From Kovacikia minuta CCNUW1 (GTDB taxonomy: Bacteria; Cyanobacteriota; Cyanobacteriia; Leptolyngbyales; Leptolyngbyaceae), in NCBI RefSeq assembly GCF_020091585.1, contig NZ_CP083582.1:496001-560000 (forward strand): 64,000 nucleotides of DNA, read 5' to 3'. Shown here piece after piece: positions 46,932-57,190 of the stretch. Made by a program: the position numbers and the translations under genes. The first letter of the stretch is position 1. Every line of letters begins with the position of its first letter. Below the pieces are notes generated by a model. The model had not been told where the DNA came from, did no database searches, and saw only the letters and a list, made by a program, of their open reading frames with translations.

Positions 46932-47879
46932 TCAGGTTAGCCTTAAGCTTGCCAGCAACCAGCGGCTGCCGTTCAGTAGGTAGAACCCACCCACCAGTAG
47001 AAGCGTCAAACTGGCAATGCGGGTAATCATTTCCGAATGGGTTAAGAGTCCACGTGTTTGCTTGATCAACCCAGTGAAGAGACTGGCAAAGAAGATAATT
47101 GCGGTGTAACCGAGGGCATAACTGATCATTGCCAGGGTGCTTTGCAGTAGAGAACCCGTTGCCGAGGCTGCTGCCAGAACGGCAAAAGTGACGGGACTGG
47201 TACAGGGAGAACTGACGAGGGCGAAGGTTAACCCAATGCCATAGGGACCCATGAGAAGCGATCGTGCCCCTCTCCGAAATGAAAATCGCGCGGCTTTCCC
47301 TTCTATGGACGGAGCTTCACCTTTAGGCTGAGGGAGGTTGGGAAGGCGACCCAACAGGGTTTGCGGCATGGGTAATTTGAGGACTCCAGCCATACTCAAA
47401 CCCATAAGAATAATCAACATCCCTACCGCAATCTGAAAGTATCCCTGGTATTTAATCAGAACCAATCCTTGAAAAGAGGAAAACAGCCCAAACAGGCTGA
47501 GAACTGTAACAACGCCCAGAACAAAGGCTCCAGCCTTAAAAAACGCATCCCAACGGGAGGTGAACTCGCGGGTACCAATGTAACTTAAGTTCACTGGCAG
47601 CATGGAAAGAATACAGGGTGAAATACTGGCAACCAACCCCCCAAAAAAAGACAGGGGCAATAACACCAGCAAATTACTGGTGGGTTGCTGGCGAAACCAC
47701 TGGCGGTAATTGCTGCCCAAGTCTGTTACAAAATTGTCAAACCCCATCAGCAATTCGCCCCGATTGAGATAATCAACCGCAAACACCAAAAAAGCGGCTG
47801 CCGCCCCTAATGAAATCAGTAGCACCAGCTTTGAGGGACGAAATTTTGCCAGATTCAGATTTCTAGGAGGTTTAAGCAT
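46932..47879 (-). CDS. CcdA/DsbD-like thiol-redox membrane protein
   Basis: 315 residues, six core helices plus N-terminal anchor. Two SPC motifs in the membrane (LVASISPCILSMLPVNLSYI and LVSSPCTSPVTFAVLA) are the redox Cys pair that passes electrons from cytoplasmic thioredoxin to the lumen. In cyanobacteria this supports cytochrome c assembly or lumen thiol proteins. A ~60-residue loop precedes the second motif. Lies downstream of a thioredoxin-like lipoprotein, its likely partner. Confidence 0.85.
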   Translation of the reverse strand: MLKPPRNLNLAKFRPSKLVLLISLGAAAAFLVFAVDYLNRGELLMGFDNFVTDLGSNYRQWFRQQPTSNLLVLLPLSFFGGLVASISPCILSMLPVNLSYIGTREFTSRWDAFFKAGAFVLGVVTVLSLFGLFSSFQGLVLIKYQGYFQIAVGMLIILMGLSMAGVLKLPMPQTLLGRLPNLPQPKGEAPSIEGKAARFSFRRGARSLLMGPYGIGLTFALVSSPCTSPVTFAVLAAASATGSLLQSTLAMISYALGYTAIIFFASLFTGLIKQTRGLLTHSEMITRIASLTLLLVGGFYLLNGSRWLLASLRLT

Positions 47880-47980
47880 GGAGGCAGAAGGCAGGGGGCA
47901 GAAGGCAGAAGTCAGGAGAAAGGGGATGGGGGGATGGGTGAAAGGTATTTTTTATCCTTATATCCTTTATCCTTTCCCCC

Positions 47981-48439
47981 TCACCCCCCTCCGCTAAAGT
48001 TACTCGCTCCTTGATAGCCAGAAATCTGGGCAAGCTCCTGTAGGGGGTAACCTCCGGGTGGGTAAAGGCGACCGTTAATTTCCCAGGTGGGGTAGGCGCG
48101 AATGTTTGTTTGGCTACAAACATCAGGTTGGGGATTGGGGCCGCCAGGGTCACATTCCACGTAGGTAATTTTGTTGAAAGCGGTTTCGCCAAACTGCTTC
48201 CGTTGCCAGTTGCACACGGAACACCAGTAGGTGCCATACATCTTGGCTCCACTTTTTTGTAGGTGTAAAGCGAGAGCCATTTCGGGGCTGTCGGCAGCGT
48301 TTGATGAAGTACTGGTTTGCGGTGCTGAGCTTGTGGCTTTGGAAGTTTGGGATGTGGCATTGGATGAACAGCCAGCTACGATCGCCAATAATACGACTGC
48401 CAGCAGCTTGAGGGAGAGTAAACGTGGGGTAAACAACAA
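47981..48439 (-). CDS. Thioredoxin-like lipoprotein
   Basis: 152 residues. Signal with lipobox LAIVAGC. Thioredoxin-like domain with active site GTYWCSVCNWQRKQFG, then YVECDPGGPNPQPDVC and IRAYPTWEINGRLYPPGGYP; this is the pattern of the Trx domain fused to VKOR in cyanobacterial and plant LTO1. Here it stands alone as a lipoprotein and would exchange thiols with the CcdA-like protein encoded 100 bp downstream. Confidence 0.85.
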   Translation of the reverse strand: MLFTPRLLSLKLLAVVLLAIVAGCSSNATSQTSKATSSAPQTSTSSNAADSPEMALALHLQKSGAKMYGTYWCSVCNWQRKQFGETAFNKITYVECDPGGPNPQPDVCSQTNIRAYPTWEINGRLYPPGGYPLQELAQISGYQGASNFSGGG

Positions 48440-48577
48440 AGAGGAGACTCCAGATGAAGAACAGTGGGAATGGGTATCTACTTATAATTGCCAAATTTCA
48501 TTCCATTTGTAACCTGGTGACTCCCTTAAAATTGGGAATATGAATAATTTTTACTGTATTTTCCCAGGTGTTTCGGG

Positions 48578-51500
48578 ATGAAACGCATTGTACTGATTGC
48601 CGGATTTGAGTCTTTTAATGCCAATTTGTATCGGAAGTCAGCGCAAGTCGCGCAGGCCCGTTGTCCAGAGTTGGATATTCAGGTGTTTAGCGATCGGGAT
48701 CTGAGTGCCAACCCGGCACAGATTGAAGCTGCCCTCCGGGATGCTCATGTTTTCTTTGCCAGCCTGTTGTTTGACTATGACCAGGTGGTGTGGTTGCGGC
48801 AGCGGGTGCAGCCTATCCCTATTCGGCTCATCTTTGAATCTGCCCTGGAATTGATGAGTCTGACCCAATTGGGCAAGTTTGCGATCGGAGATCAGCCCAA
48901 AGGGATGCCCAAACCCGTTCAGTTTATTCTCAGCAAATTTGGCAGTGGGCGAGAAGAAGACAAACTGGCAGGCTATATCAGTTTTCTTAAGACCGGACCC
49001 AAACTGCCTCAAATTCGTTCCCGTCCAAAAAGTTCAGGATCTGCGCAACTGGCTCATTATCTACGGCTACTGGAACGCGGGCGGAACTGAAAATGTTGCC
49101 GCTCTCTTCTGGACGCTGGCAGAAAAGTATCTGGGGCTAAAAATTGGTGAAGTTCCCCCACCGATCGAAACCCCCAACATGGGACTGCTCCATCCCGACT
49201 ATTCCGGCTATTTTGAATCTCCCAAGGAGTATTTGGAGTGGTATCTCGGAAGAAAGGATAAAGGATTAAGGATAAAGGATAAAAATCAACTTTCATCCTT
49301 TATCCCTTATCCTTTATCCTTTCCTGTCGTCGGTCTTCTCCTCTACCGCAAGCACGTTATTACCAAACAGCCCTACATTCCGAAGCTGATTCGGGCGTTT
49401 GAGGCAGCGGGATTGGTGCCGCTGCCCATTTTTATTAATGGGGTTGAGGGGCATGTGGCTGTGCGGGATTGGATGACGACGGACTACGAACAGGAGCGGC
49501 GGCAGCAGGGGGTTGTGGAAACGCTTTCCCTGTCGGATCAAGCGGTCAAAGTGGATGCGATCGTATCCACTATTGGCTTTCCGCTGGTGGGAGGTCCGGC
49601 TGGATCAATGGAAGCGGGGCGGCAGGTGGAGGTTGCCAAACGCATCCTGAGTGCCAAAAACGTACCTTACATTGTGGCGGCTCCCCTGCTGATTCAGGAT
49701 ATTCACTCCTGGACCCGACAGGGCATTGGTGGGTTGCAGAGTGTGGTCCTGTATGCCCTTCCCGAACTGGATGGGGCGATCGACACGATTCCCCTGGGCG
49801 GTTTAGTAGGCGAGGAGATTTACCTGATTCCCGATCGGGTCAAACGCCTGACCGATCGCCTAAAAAACTGGATTGAACTGCATCGCACCCCTGCCGTCGA
49901 TCGTCGGATTGCCATTATCCTCTACGGCTTTCCCCCCGGTTATGGTGCCGTTGGCACCGCTGCGCTCCTGAATGTCCCAAACTCCCTCCTTACCCTGCTG
50001 CATACTCTCAAAGCACAGGGGTATACCATTGGGGACTTACCTGAGGATGGCGAAACGCTGGTTCGTTGGGTAAAGGCAGCTGATGAGGGGAGTGGGGAGT
50101 GGGGAGTGGGAAGTGGGGAAGATGGGGAAGACAGGGAGACGTGGGGACACGGAGACGCGGCGAGTGCTCAACTCAGAATTCAAAATTCAAAATTCAAAAC
50201 TTCTTCCTCCCCCATCCCCCATCCCCCATCCTTCCGTGTTCACGTTCACACGCTGGAAAAATGGTTGGGCTATCTCCGCACGTCTTGGGTGGAGAAGAAC
50301 TGGAAGTCGCTAACAGACACGGGGATTAAGACCGTGGGGGATGAATTCCTCTTGGGTGGGGTGCAACTGGGTAATGTTTGGATTGGGGTGCAACCGCCGC
50401 TGGGAATTTCTGGCGATCCGATGCGGTTGATGTTTGAGCGAGATCTGACCCCCCATCCCCAATACGCTGCCTTTTACAAATGGCTGCAAGCAAAATTTCA
50501 AGCCCACGCGATCGTCCACTTTGGGATGCATGGGACGGTAGAGTGGCTACCAGGTTCTCCCCTCGGCAACACGGGCTATTCCTGGTCTGACATTCTCCTG
50601 GGGGATTTGCCCAATCTCTATCTCTATGCTGCCAACAATCCATCCGAGTCCATTCTGGCGAAGCGGCGGGGTTATGGGGTGTTGATTTCGCACAATGTGC
50701 CGCCCTATGGTCGCGCCGGACTGTATAAGGAACTGGTGACCCTGCGAGATTTAATTGCCGAGTATCGGGAAGACCCGGAAAAGAACGATGCCCTCAGGGA
50801 TGCAATTTGCAAAAAGCTGATGGATACGGGGCTAGATGCGGACTGTCCGTTTGAGGAGGCAAAACAGCTAGGGATTGCGCTGACCCCGGAGAATGCCCGC
50901 CTGTTCAGTCAGCACGCCTTTAACCACTATTTGGTAAAGCTGTACGAGTATTTGCAAGTGCTGGAAAATCGCCTTTTCTCGACAGGATTGCATACTTTAG
51001 GGCGTCCCCCCAGTCCTGAGGAGTTGGCAAATTATCTGCAAGCCTATTTGGGTGAGGACTTGCCTGAAGAGGCGATCGCCGCGATCGCCTACGGACTGGA
51101 GCTACCCCAAACCAGTATTCCTGCCGAACAGATGCAGACCGCGATCGCCATTCGCGATTTGCTGGCACAAAACACCGATGAACTGACCAACCTGCTGCGT
51201 GGACTCAACGGTGAGTATATTCCCCCCGCTCCCGGTGGCGATCTGCTGCGCGATGGCCCTGGGGTGTTGCCAACCGGGCGTAATATCCATGCCCTCGATC
51301 CCTATCGGATGCCTTCCCCGGCAGCATTTGAACGGGGACGGGCGATCGCTCGCCAACTGATTGCCCAACATCAGGCAGAGCATCACGGCTCCTACCCGGA
51401 AACGATCGCGGTCATGCTGTGGGGGCTGGATGCGATTAAAACAAAAGGGGAATCCCTTGGAATTCTGCTGGAACTGGCTGGTGCGGAACCACTGAAAGAA

Positions 51501-52463
51501 GGCACCGGACGGATTGTGCGCTACGAGTTGAAACCGCTGGCGGATTTAGACCATCCCCGCATTGATGTACTGGCGAATCTTTCGGGCATCTTTCGGGATA
51601 GTTTCGCCAACATTATCGAACTACTGGATGACCTGTTTCGGCGGGCAGCGGAAGCCCCTGAACCGGAGGAGCAAAACTTTATTCGCAAACATGCACTGGC
51701 GCTGCAATCGCAAGGGGTGGAGAATGCTTCTGCCCGCCTATTTTCCAATCCGGCAGGGGATTTTGGTTCGCTGGTTAATGATCAGGTGGTTGCTTCCAAT
51801 TGGGAATCGGGGGACGAACTGGGAACCACCTGGCAGGGGCGCAATGCCTTTAGCTACGGTAGACAGGACAGGGGACAGGCGCGCCCGCAGGTGTTGCAAA
51901 GTTTGTTGCAGAGTTGCGATCGCATCGTCCAGGAAATTGACTCGGTGGAATATGGACTCACCGACATTCAGGAATACTATGCCAACACAGGGGGCTTGAA
52001 GCGAGCCGCAGAACTGCAACGGAGCAAAACAAATCGCCGTTCCAACGTTCCAGTTAGCTTTGTCGAAAGCTTTTCCAAAGACACCACCCCCCGCAAATTA
52101 GAGGAGTTGCTGCGAATGGAATATCGCACCAAATTACTCAATCCCAAATGGGCAGAAGCAATGGCTGACCAGGGTTCCGGTGGAGCCTACGAAATCTCCC
52201 AGCGGATGACTGCGTTGATTGGTTGGGGCGGTACGGTCGATTTTCAGGAAGCCTGGGTGTATGACCAGGCAGCCGATACCTATGCCCTCGATCCAGACAT
52301 GGCAGCCAAGCTCAGGAAAGCCAATCCAGAAGCCTTTCGCAATGTCGTTGGCAGAATGCTAGAAGCTCACGGACGTGGCTTTTGGCATCCCGATGCCGAG
52401 AAGCTAGAGCAACTTCGGCAGTTGTATGAGCTGACGGATGAGGAGTTGGAGGGGGTTGTATAG
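48578..52463 (+). pseudogene. CobN/ChlH-family chelatase large subunit, +1 frameshift
   Basis: Nearly full-length (~1295 residues) large subunit of a Co- or Mg-chelatase: inserts metal into a tetrapyrrole with ATPase partners. N-terminus MKRIVLIAGFESFNANLYRK; core HFGMHGTVEWLPG, LYAANNPSESILAKRRGYG, YGRAGLYKELVTLRDLI; C-terminus with MTALIGWGGTVDFQEAWVYD. One extra C near 49007 splits it (FLKTGPKL / LKFVPVQKVQDLRNW). Two STRR insertions are in frame, 49255-49320 and 50085-50225. It differs from canonical ChlH, so a CobN-like or second ChlH copy is likely. Partners are not nearby. Everything else is intact, so the frameshift may be an artefact. Confidence 0.8.
50085..50225. repeat. In-frame STRR insertion in the chelatase gene
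   Basis: GGGGAGT heptamers, GGAGACG units and CAAAATT heptamers code for GSGEWGVGSGEDGEDRETWG and LRIQNSKFKTSSSPIPHPP within the chelatase. Confidence 0.8.
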
Positions 52464-52690
52464 GGATTAGGTGGTAGGTGGTAGGTGGTAGGGAATGTAA
52501 TAAGGATCTGAGGGCTGATACCCATTGGTTCCTTAATTCCTAGACTTCCGCTTTGCAGATTTGAACAAGAAATTTGACAAGCCTCAAAACCTACCACCTA
52601 CCACCTGTCACCTACTCCCTACCACCTACCACCTACCACCTACCACCTACCACCTACCACCTACCACCTACCACCTACCACCTATTTAAA
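52464..52690. repeat. CTACCAC/GGTAGGT heptamer arrays
   Basis: GGTGGTA units at 52472-52492 and a long CTACCAC array at 52588-52684, in opposite polarity, with ~95 bp of unique sequence between. Same units flank the truncated gene at 53.3-53.6 kb. No gene seen in 52464-52852 apart from the NtcA promoter. Confidence 0.85.
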
Positions 52691-52774
52691 TTGACAGGTA
52701 TTTGAGCGGAATTGGCGATCGCAATCACGCCCGCGATCGTGGTTCCTATCGTTACTGACAGACTTGGGACTTCC

Positions 52775-52817
52775 GTAATTGGAGATACAAAACCTATCTG
52801 GATGCAGCACGTAATCT
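52775..52817 (+). promoter_or_regulatory. NtcA-activated promoter of the Nit1C cluster
   Basis: GTA-ATTGGAGA-TAC (52775-52788) is the exact NtcA consensus GTAN8TAC; 23 bp later TAATCT (52812-52817) fits the TAN3T -10 box. Spacing is the canonical 22-24 bp of NtcA class II promoters. RBS AAGGAG at 52841-52846 and nitB ATG at 52853. Predicts induction when nitrogen is short. Confidence 0.8.
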
Positions 52818-52852
52818 GGCAGCACAGTTGACCGGATACCAAGGAGCAAATC

Positions 52853-53335
52853 ATGCCTGAAGTTACGACTCCTGCCCATCAAGTGGGCGATTTCTTTGTC
52901 GATTACGAAGAGAAGGTGTTTCCCGATGTCAAAGCAGAACCGGGTGAAAAAGCATTAGTCACATTCCACACCGTTGCATTTGAAGGATCGATCGGGTTAG
53001 TCAATTTGCTCCAAGCGATTCGTTTACATCGAAAAGGATTTGAAACTTCTGTGCTGTTGTATGGTCCCGGTGTAACGTTGGGCGTGCAGCGGGGTTTTCC
53101 AAAAATTGGTGATGCGGCATTTCCAGGGCACCAAAACTTTAACGATCAACTCAGCAAATTCATGACCGAAGGGGGCAAAGTTTACGCCTGCCGTTTCGCT
53201 CTACAAGCCCTTTATGGTCATGGTGAACCTTCTCTCATTCCTGGCATTCGCCCTATCAATCCTCTAGATGTGTTGGATCTGATTCTGCTGCATCGCAAAG
53301 ATGGGGCATTTATTTTGGATACGTGGACGGTTTAG
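52853..53335 (+). CDS. nitB: MSMEG_0572/Sll0783-family nitrogen-starvation protein
   Basis: 160 residues, first gene of the Nit1C cluster. Recognised by its place and by the family sequence: [59 protein letters not shown]. The Synechocystis homologue Sll0783 is strongly induced in nitrogen starvation and affects PHB accumulation; biochemical role unknown. DsrE-like fold is likely. Confidence 0.9.
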   Translation: MPEVTTPAHQVGDFFVDYEEKVFPDVKAEPGEKALVTFHTVAFEGSIGLVNLLQAIRLHRKGFETSVLLYGPGVTLGVQRGFPKIGDAAFPGHQNFNDQLSKFMTEGGKVYACRFALQALYGHGEPSLIPGIRPINPLDVLDLILLHRKDGAFILDTWTV

Positions 53336-53529
53336 TAGGTGGTAGGTGGTAGGTGGTAGGTGGTAGGTCTGAAACTATTGGCTGGAATTGACACTGCTGC
53401 TCTTTGAATCTGGTTCGTTAAGCCATAGGTTTCCGTTTTTGGCAATTGGTTAGCGAGCTTATATGACTCCACCACCAGATCCATCGCTTTACCCCATACC
53501 TTTAGGTCGCGATAACTTTCAACACTCAT
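53332..53529 (-). pseudogene. Truncated four-helix-bundle (IVP/S23-type) protein
   Basis: [43 protein letters not shown] is the start of the common four-helix-bundle protein family (normally ~120 residues). It is cut after the second helix, where the natural PANIAEG motif becomes PANSF and the frame runs into the heptamer array ([12 protein letters not shown]). The fragment is flanked on both sides by CTACCAC/GGTAGGT arrays in inverse orientation and separates nitB from nitC. Confidence 0.75.
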
Positions 53530-53604
53530 GCTCTAATCCCAATACTTTTTGATACCTACTCCCAGCATTCCCTACCACCTACCACCTACCACCTACCACC
53601 TGTT

Positions 53605-54693
53605 ATGAACCCCCATATAGTCCGCGCCGCAGCAGTACAACTCAGCCCCGTATTGTTTAGTCGAGATGGGACAACGGAGAAAGTGTTGAAAGCGATCGCG
53701 AATGCTGCCAAAGCGGGTGCTGAACTCGTTGTTTTTCCAGAAACGTTTGTCCCCTACTACCCGTATTTTTCGTTTGTGCAACCACCTGTGTTGATGGGCA
53801 AGGAACACATGCGGTTGTATGAGGAAGCGGTGGAGGTTCCTGGTTCCGTTACAGATGCAGTGAGTCAGGCGGCGAAGTTGCATTCCATTGTGGTGGTGTT
53901 GGGCGTAAACGAGCGGGAGGGTGGCTCTCTCTACAACACGCAACTTATTTTTGATGCAGATGGCACGTTGTTACTGAAACGGCGCAAAATTACCCCCACT
54001 TTCCATGAACGGATGGTCTGGGGACAGGGGGATGGAGCCGGTCTAAAAGTGTTGGATACAGCGATCGGAAGGCTGGGGGCACTGGCATGTTGGGAGCATT
54101 ACAATCCCCTGGCAAGGTTTGCACTCATGGCACAGCATGAACAGATCCACTGTGCCCAATTTCCGGGGTCTCTGGTGGGGCAAATCTTTGCCGACCAAAT
54201 TGAAGTGACTATTCGGCATCACGCTTTGGAAGCGGGCTGTTTTGTTGTGAATGCAACGGGCTGGTTGACTCCTGAACAGGTCACCCAAATTACCCCCGAT
54301 GAGAATTTGCAGCGAGTTTTAAGCGGGGGGTGTAACACTGCCATTATCGGTCCCGAAGGCAATCACCTGTGCCCACCCATTACCGAGGGAGAGGGAATGG
54401 CGATCGCCGACCTGGATTTCTCGTTGATTACCAAACGTAAACGCATGATGGATTGCGTTGGACACTACTCTCGCCCCGACCTGCTGCAATTGCAGTTGAA
54501 TCCGAATCAGTGGGCGGTGATGGAGCATGCGTCAGGGGTTGGGGGTCAGGGGTCGGGGGTGTGGGAGGCGCACACAGGGGAATCCAAAACTCCAATTTCT
54601 GATATCCAGAATTCCTCAGACTACGCTTCCGATGAAGCAGACAGCTACAGGTTGCCTGCCCCAGAAGCACAAAGCACAGCCAAGATTCAGTGA
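53605..54693 (+). CDS. nitC: Nitrilase (Nit1 type)
   Basis: 362 residues. Catalytic triad of the nitrilase superfamily: Glu46 (VVFPETF), Lys128 ([14 protein letters not shown]) and Cys162 ([14 protein letters not shown]). Hydrolyses nitriles to acid plus ammonia; homologues in Nit1C clusters are linked to cyanide and nitrile nitrogen use. The C-terminal ~40 residues after [14 protein letters not shown] derive from GGGGTCAGG repeats and unrelated sequence, so the native tail seems replaced. Start ATG 53605 follows a heptamer array, leaving little room for its own promoter. Confidence 0.94.
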   Translation: MNPHIVRAAAVQLSPVLFSRDGTTEKVLKAIANAAKAGAELVVFPETFVPYYPYFSFVQPPVLMGKEHMRLYEEAVEVPGSVTDAVSQAAKLHSIVVVLGVNEREGGSLYNTQLIFDADGTLLLKRRKITPTFHERMVWGQGDGAGLKVLDTAIGRLGALACWEHYNPLARFALMAQHEQIHCAQFPGSLVGQIFADQIEVTIRHHALEAGCFVVNATGWLTPEQVTQITPDENLQRVLSGGCNTAIIGPEGNHLCPPITEGEGMAIADLDFSLITKRKRMMDCVGHYSRPDLLQLQLNPNQWAVMEHASGVGGQGSGVWEAHTGESKTPISDIQNSSDYASDEADSYRLPAPEAQSTAKIQ

Positions 54694-54699
54694 TGCAAT

Positions 54700-55135
54700 A
54701 TGGAAACAAAACCTCCCCTACCACCCTTTACACTTCGAAACGGCAAAAGCCAAAGTTCAGGCGGCGGAAGATGCCTGGAATACCCGTGATCCAGCCAGAG
54801 TTGCCCTCGCCTACACGGAGGATTCCCAATGGCGCAATCGGGCGGAGTTCTTCAATGGTCGTGAAGCGATCAGGGCTTTTCTGAAGCGCAAGTGGGATCA
54901 GGAATTGGATTATCGGCTGAAGAAGGAGCTTTGGAGCTTTACCGACAACCGGATCTCGGTTCGGTTTGAGTATGAATGGCACGATGCGGCTGGCAACTGG
55001 TACCGCTCCTATGGCAACGAGCAATGGGAGTTTGCTGCCAATGGTTTGATGCAACGACGAGAAGCCAGCATTAACGATGTTCCGATTCAAGAGTCTGACA
55101 GAAAGTTTCGCTGGGAGCGCAAGCCTGGTCTATGA
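54700..55135 (+). CDS. DUF1348 / NTF2-like protein, +1 frameshift near start
   Basis: Natural start is ATG 54700 ([12 protein letters not shown]); one extra C at 54736 shifts the frame, after which [39 protein letters not shown] and [14 protein letters not shown] follow to 55135. The long upstream open frame that overlaps nitC by ~165 bp is not natural. DUF1348 has a SnoaL/NTF2 cone fold; role unknown. Stop overlaps the nitD start (ATGA). Its presence within the cluster is not universal. Confidence 0.75.
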
Positions 55136-56229
55136 ATAAACAACAGTTAATTACCGAGCTGCAAACCGTGGGGCTGAAATGGGTTGCATGGGATGTTGGA
55201 GTATCAGGACGAAAAGGTGGGGCGGGACCTTCTGATCACAAGGCAGTTACGATCGACGGCACAACCGTGATGGTGCCGATTTACACCGATGCAGCAGCCC
55301 GATCGCCCTACTCCGTTGCCCTCGATCCCCAATCTGAACAGGCAGTTTTGCAGTTAGATGAAAACCCGATCGCGCCGCTGGTATTTCCGCAGCAGCCCCA
55401 GTTTTACAGTCTAACGACTACGGATGGAATTCCCTATTGGAAAATCGCCCTGTTGCATGGGCAAGAGGTTCTGGCGACAACGGTTTTGCAAACCTGTATG
55501 CGTTACAGCGACGCAGCCACTTCCTGCCAGTTTTGTGCGATCGGGCAGTCTCTGGAAGCAGAACGGACGATCGCTCGTAAAACCCCTGCCCAACTGGCGG
55601 AAGTGGCGGAAGCCGCAGTCCGATTAGATGGCGTCAAACACATGGTGATGACAACGGGCACCCCCCATACCAGCGATCGGGGTGCTGCGTACCTGACGGA
55701 ATGCGCCAGCGCAATTAAGCACCGAGTCAATTTGCCGATTCAGGCACAGTGCGAACCGCCAGATGATTTTGCCTGGTTTGCTCGGCTCCACCAGGCAGGG
55801 GTGGATAGTTTAGGCATGCACCTGGAAGCGGTTGACCCCCAGGTGCGCGCCAGAATTATGCCAGGAAAAGCGTCTGTTCCTGTTGCATATTACTTTGAGG
55901 CATTTGCCGCTGCGGTCAAGGTTTTTGGCTGGGGACAGGTCAGCACCTATTTACTAGCGGGTTTAGGCGACGATTTACCAACGTTGCTCCAGGCCTGCGA
56001 ACGACTCACGGCGATCGGCGTCTACCCCTTCGTCGTGCCCTTCGTCCCCATCACTGGAACCCCCCTCGCATCCCATGCTCCACCCAACAGCGAATTGATG
56101 TACAGCTTGTACCAAAAAGTTAGCGTCATGCTCGATCGGGCTGGCATGTCCTCCCAATCCATTAAAGCAGGCTGCGCCAAGTGTGGAGCGTGTTCGGCCC
56201 TGGCTCCGTTTGAATCGGCACAGGTGTGA
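55132..56229 (+). CDS. nitD: Radical SAM enzyme, MSMEG_0568 family
   Basis: 365 residues. The FeS cluster Cys are in [15 protein letters not shown], a C-x9-C-x2-C spacing (Cys122, 132, 135) instead of the usual C-x3-C-x2-C, characteristic of this family. [16 protein letters not shown] and AQCEPPDD follow in the barrel, and C-terminal [11 protein letters not shown] may hold a second cluster. Reaction unknown. Coupled to the previous gene by ATGA. Confidence 0.92.
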   Translation: MNKQQLITELQTVGLKWVAWDVGVSGRKGGAGPSDHKAVTIDGTTVMVPIYTDAAARSPYSVALDPQSEQAVLQLDENPIAPLVFPQQPQFYSLTTTDGIPYWKIALLHGQEVLATTVLQTCMRYSDAATSCQFCAIGQSLEAERTIARKTPAQLAEVAEAAVRLDGVKHMVMTTGTPHTSDRGAAYLTECASAIKHRVNLPIQAQCEPPDDFAWFARLHQAGVDSLGMHLEAVDPQVRARIMPGKASVPVAYYFEAFAAAVKVFGWGQVSTYLLAGLGDDLPTLLQACERLTAIGVYPFVVPFVPITGTPLASHAPPNSELMYSLYQKVSVMLDRAGMSSQSIKAGCAKCGACSALAPFESAQV

Positions 56230-56305
56230 GGCGTCAGGGGCTAGATAGTTCTGATTCACTATTCATTGTCCACTTTTCTCCTTATCACTCAGCACTGATT
56301 CAAAA

Positions 56306-56613
56306 CTTCTACCAAATTAAATAGTCTTCGTGGCCCATCAACATCCTGTAAGGGCGTTTGGCCAAACGCCCCTACCCGATCGGTCGCGTTTTCAATTCAA
56401 ATGGGTATTAAAACTCAAAACTCGAAACTCAAAACTACCTGCCACCTATGTCCTCCTCACTTCTACCAAATTAAATAGTCTTCGTGGCCCATCAACATCC
56501 TGTAAGGGCGTTTGGCCAAACGCCCCTACCCGATCGGTCGCGTTTTCAATTCAAATGGGTATTAAAACTCAAAACTCGAAACTCAAAACTACCTGCCACC
56601 TATGTCCTCCTCC
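56306..56613 (+). repeat. 154-bp tandem duplication upstream of nitE
   Basis: Two essentially identical 154-bp units (56306-56459 and 56460-56613). Each holds the hairpin GGGCGTTTGGCCAAACGCCC, AAAACTC heptamers and TATGTCCTCCTC, which is the nitE start. The first unit's copy of that start leads to a stop after eight codons. The whole gap 56230-56601 is otherwise gene-free. Confidence 0.9.
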
Positions 56614-57190
56614 TACCTGTTCAAACTGGCAACAACTTCCCCTGAAATCGCCGCTTATTTTGACCTGCGTCGCTCCATTTTTGTGGAAGAACAGGGGCTA
56701 TTTCAGGGTAGCGATGTCGATGAAGTGGATGCGATCGCCTACCCCATCATTGCTCTAGCAGAGGACAGGGGGATGGGGGCAGAGGGCAGAGGGCACAAGG
56801 CAGCAGGGGAAGACGTCCACTCCCTACTCCCCACCCACCCACCCCCATTCCCTCACCCCCTTGGCATTGTTCGCATCTACGAACCCGAACCCGGACTCTG
56901 GTACGGTGGCAGATTGGGGGTGCATCGAGACTATCGGCGCGTGGGGCGAATCGGTAAAGGGTTGATTGATAAAGCAGTCACCACAGCGAGCACCTGGGGC
57001 TGCCAGCGATTTTTGGCAACGGTGCAACTTCAAAATGTCCGCTTTTTCCAACGACTGCATTGGGGTTCCCTCGAAGAGATAACCATTTGCGGATTGCCCC
57101 ATCATTGTAATGGAAGCTGATTTGAACCACTATCCCCCCGGTGCAGAAACACGCCCAATTCTTCCCGTTCCCATTTTGGAGGCGTCCTGA
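56602..57190 (+). CDS. nitE: GNAT N-acetyltransferase, MSMEG_0567/Sll0786 type, +1 frameshift near end
   Basis: As read it stops at 57120. Removing one extra T near 57106 continues VMEADLNHYPPGAETRPILP, VPILEAS to TGA 57188-57190, which overlaps the nitF ATG (TGATG); this supports the longer reading. GNAT core: YFDLRRSIFVEEQGLF, LGVHRDYRRVGRIGKGL, ATVQLQNVRFFQRLHW. An in-frame STRR insertion at 56762-56858 codes for GMGAEGRGHKAAG and a Pro-rich stretch in the loop before GIVRIYEPEPGLWYGGRLGV. Acetylates an unknown amine. Confidence 0.85.

Noticed and set aside
47872-48360. 162-residue open frame opposite in phase to the Trx lipoprotein
   Set aside because: Same strand, other frame; the lipoprotein frame has a lipobox and CxxC.
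49469-49876. Gly-rich 135-residue frame over the chelatase
   Set aside because: Out-of-frame shadow of the chelatase core.
52588-52684. Array resembling a CRISPR
   Set aside because: Units are 7 bp with no spacers; a simple STRR array.
42019-57106. Programmed +1 frameshifting as explanation for the split genes
   Set aside because: No shared slippery sequence or stop at the shift sites; genes are unrelated. Assembly error or mutation is simpler.
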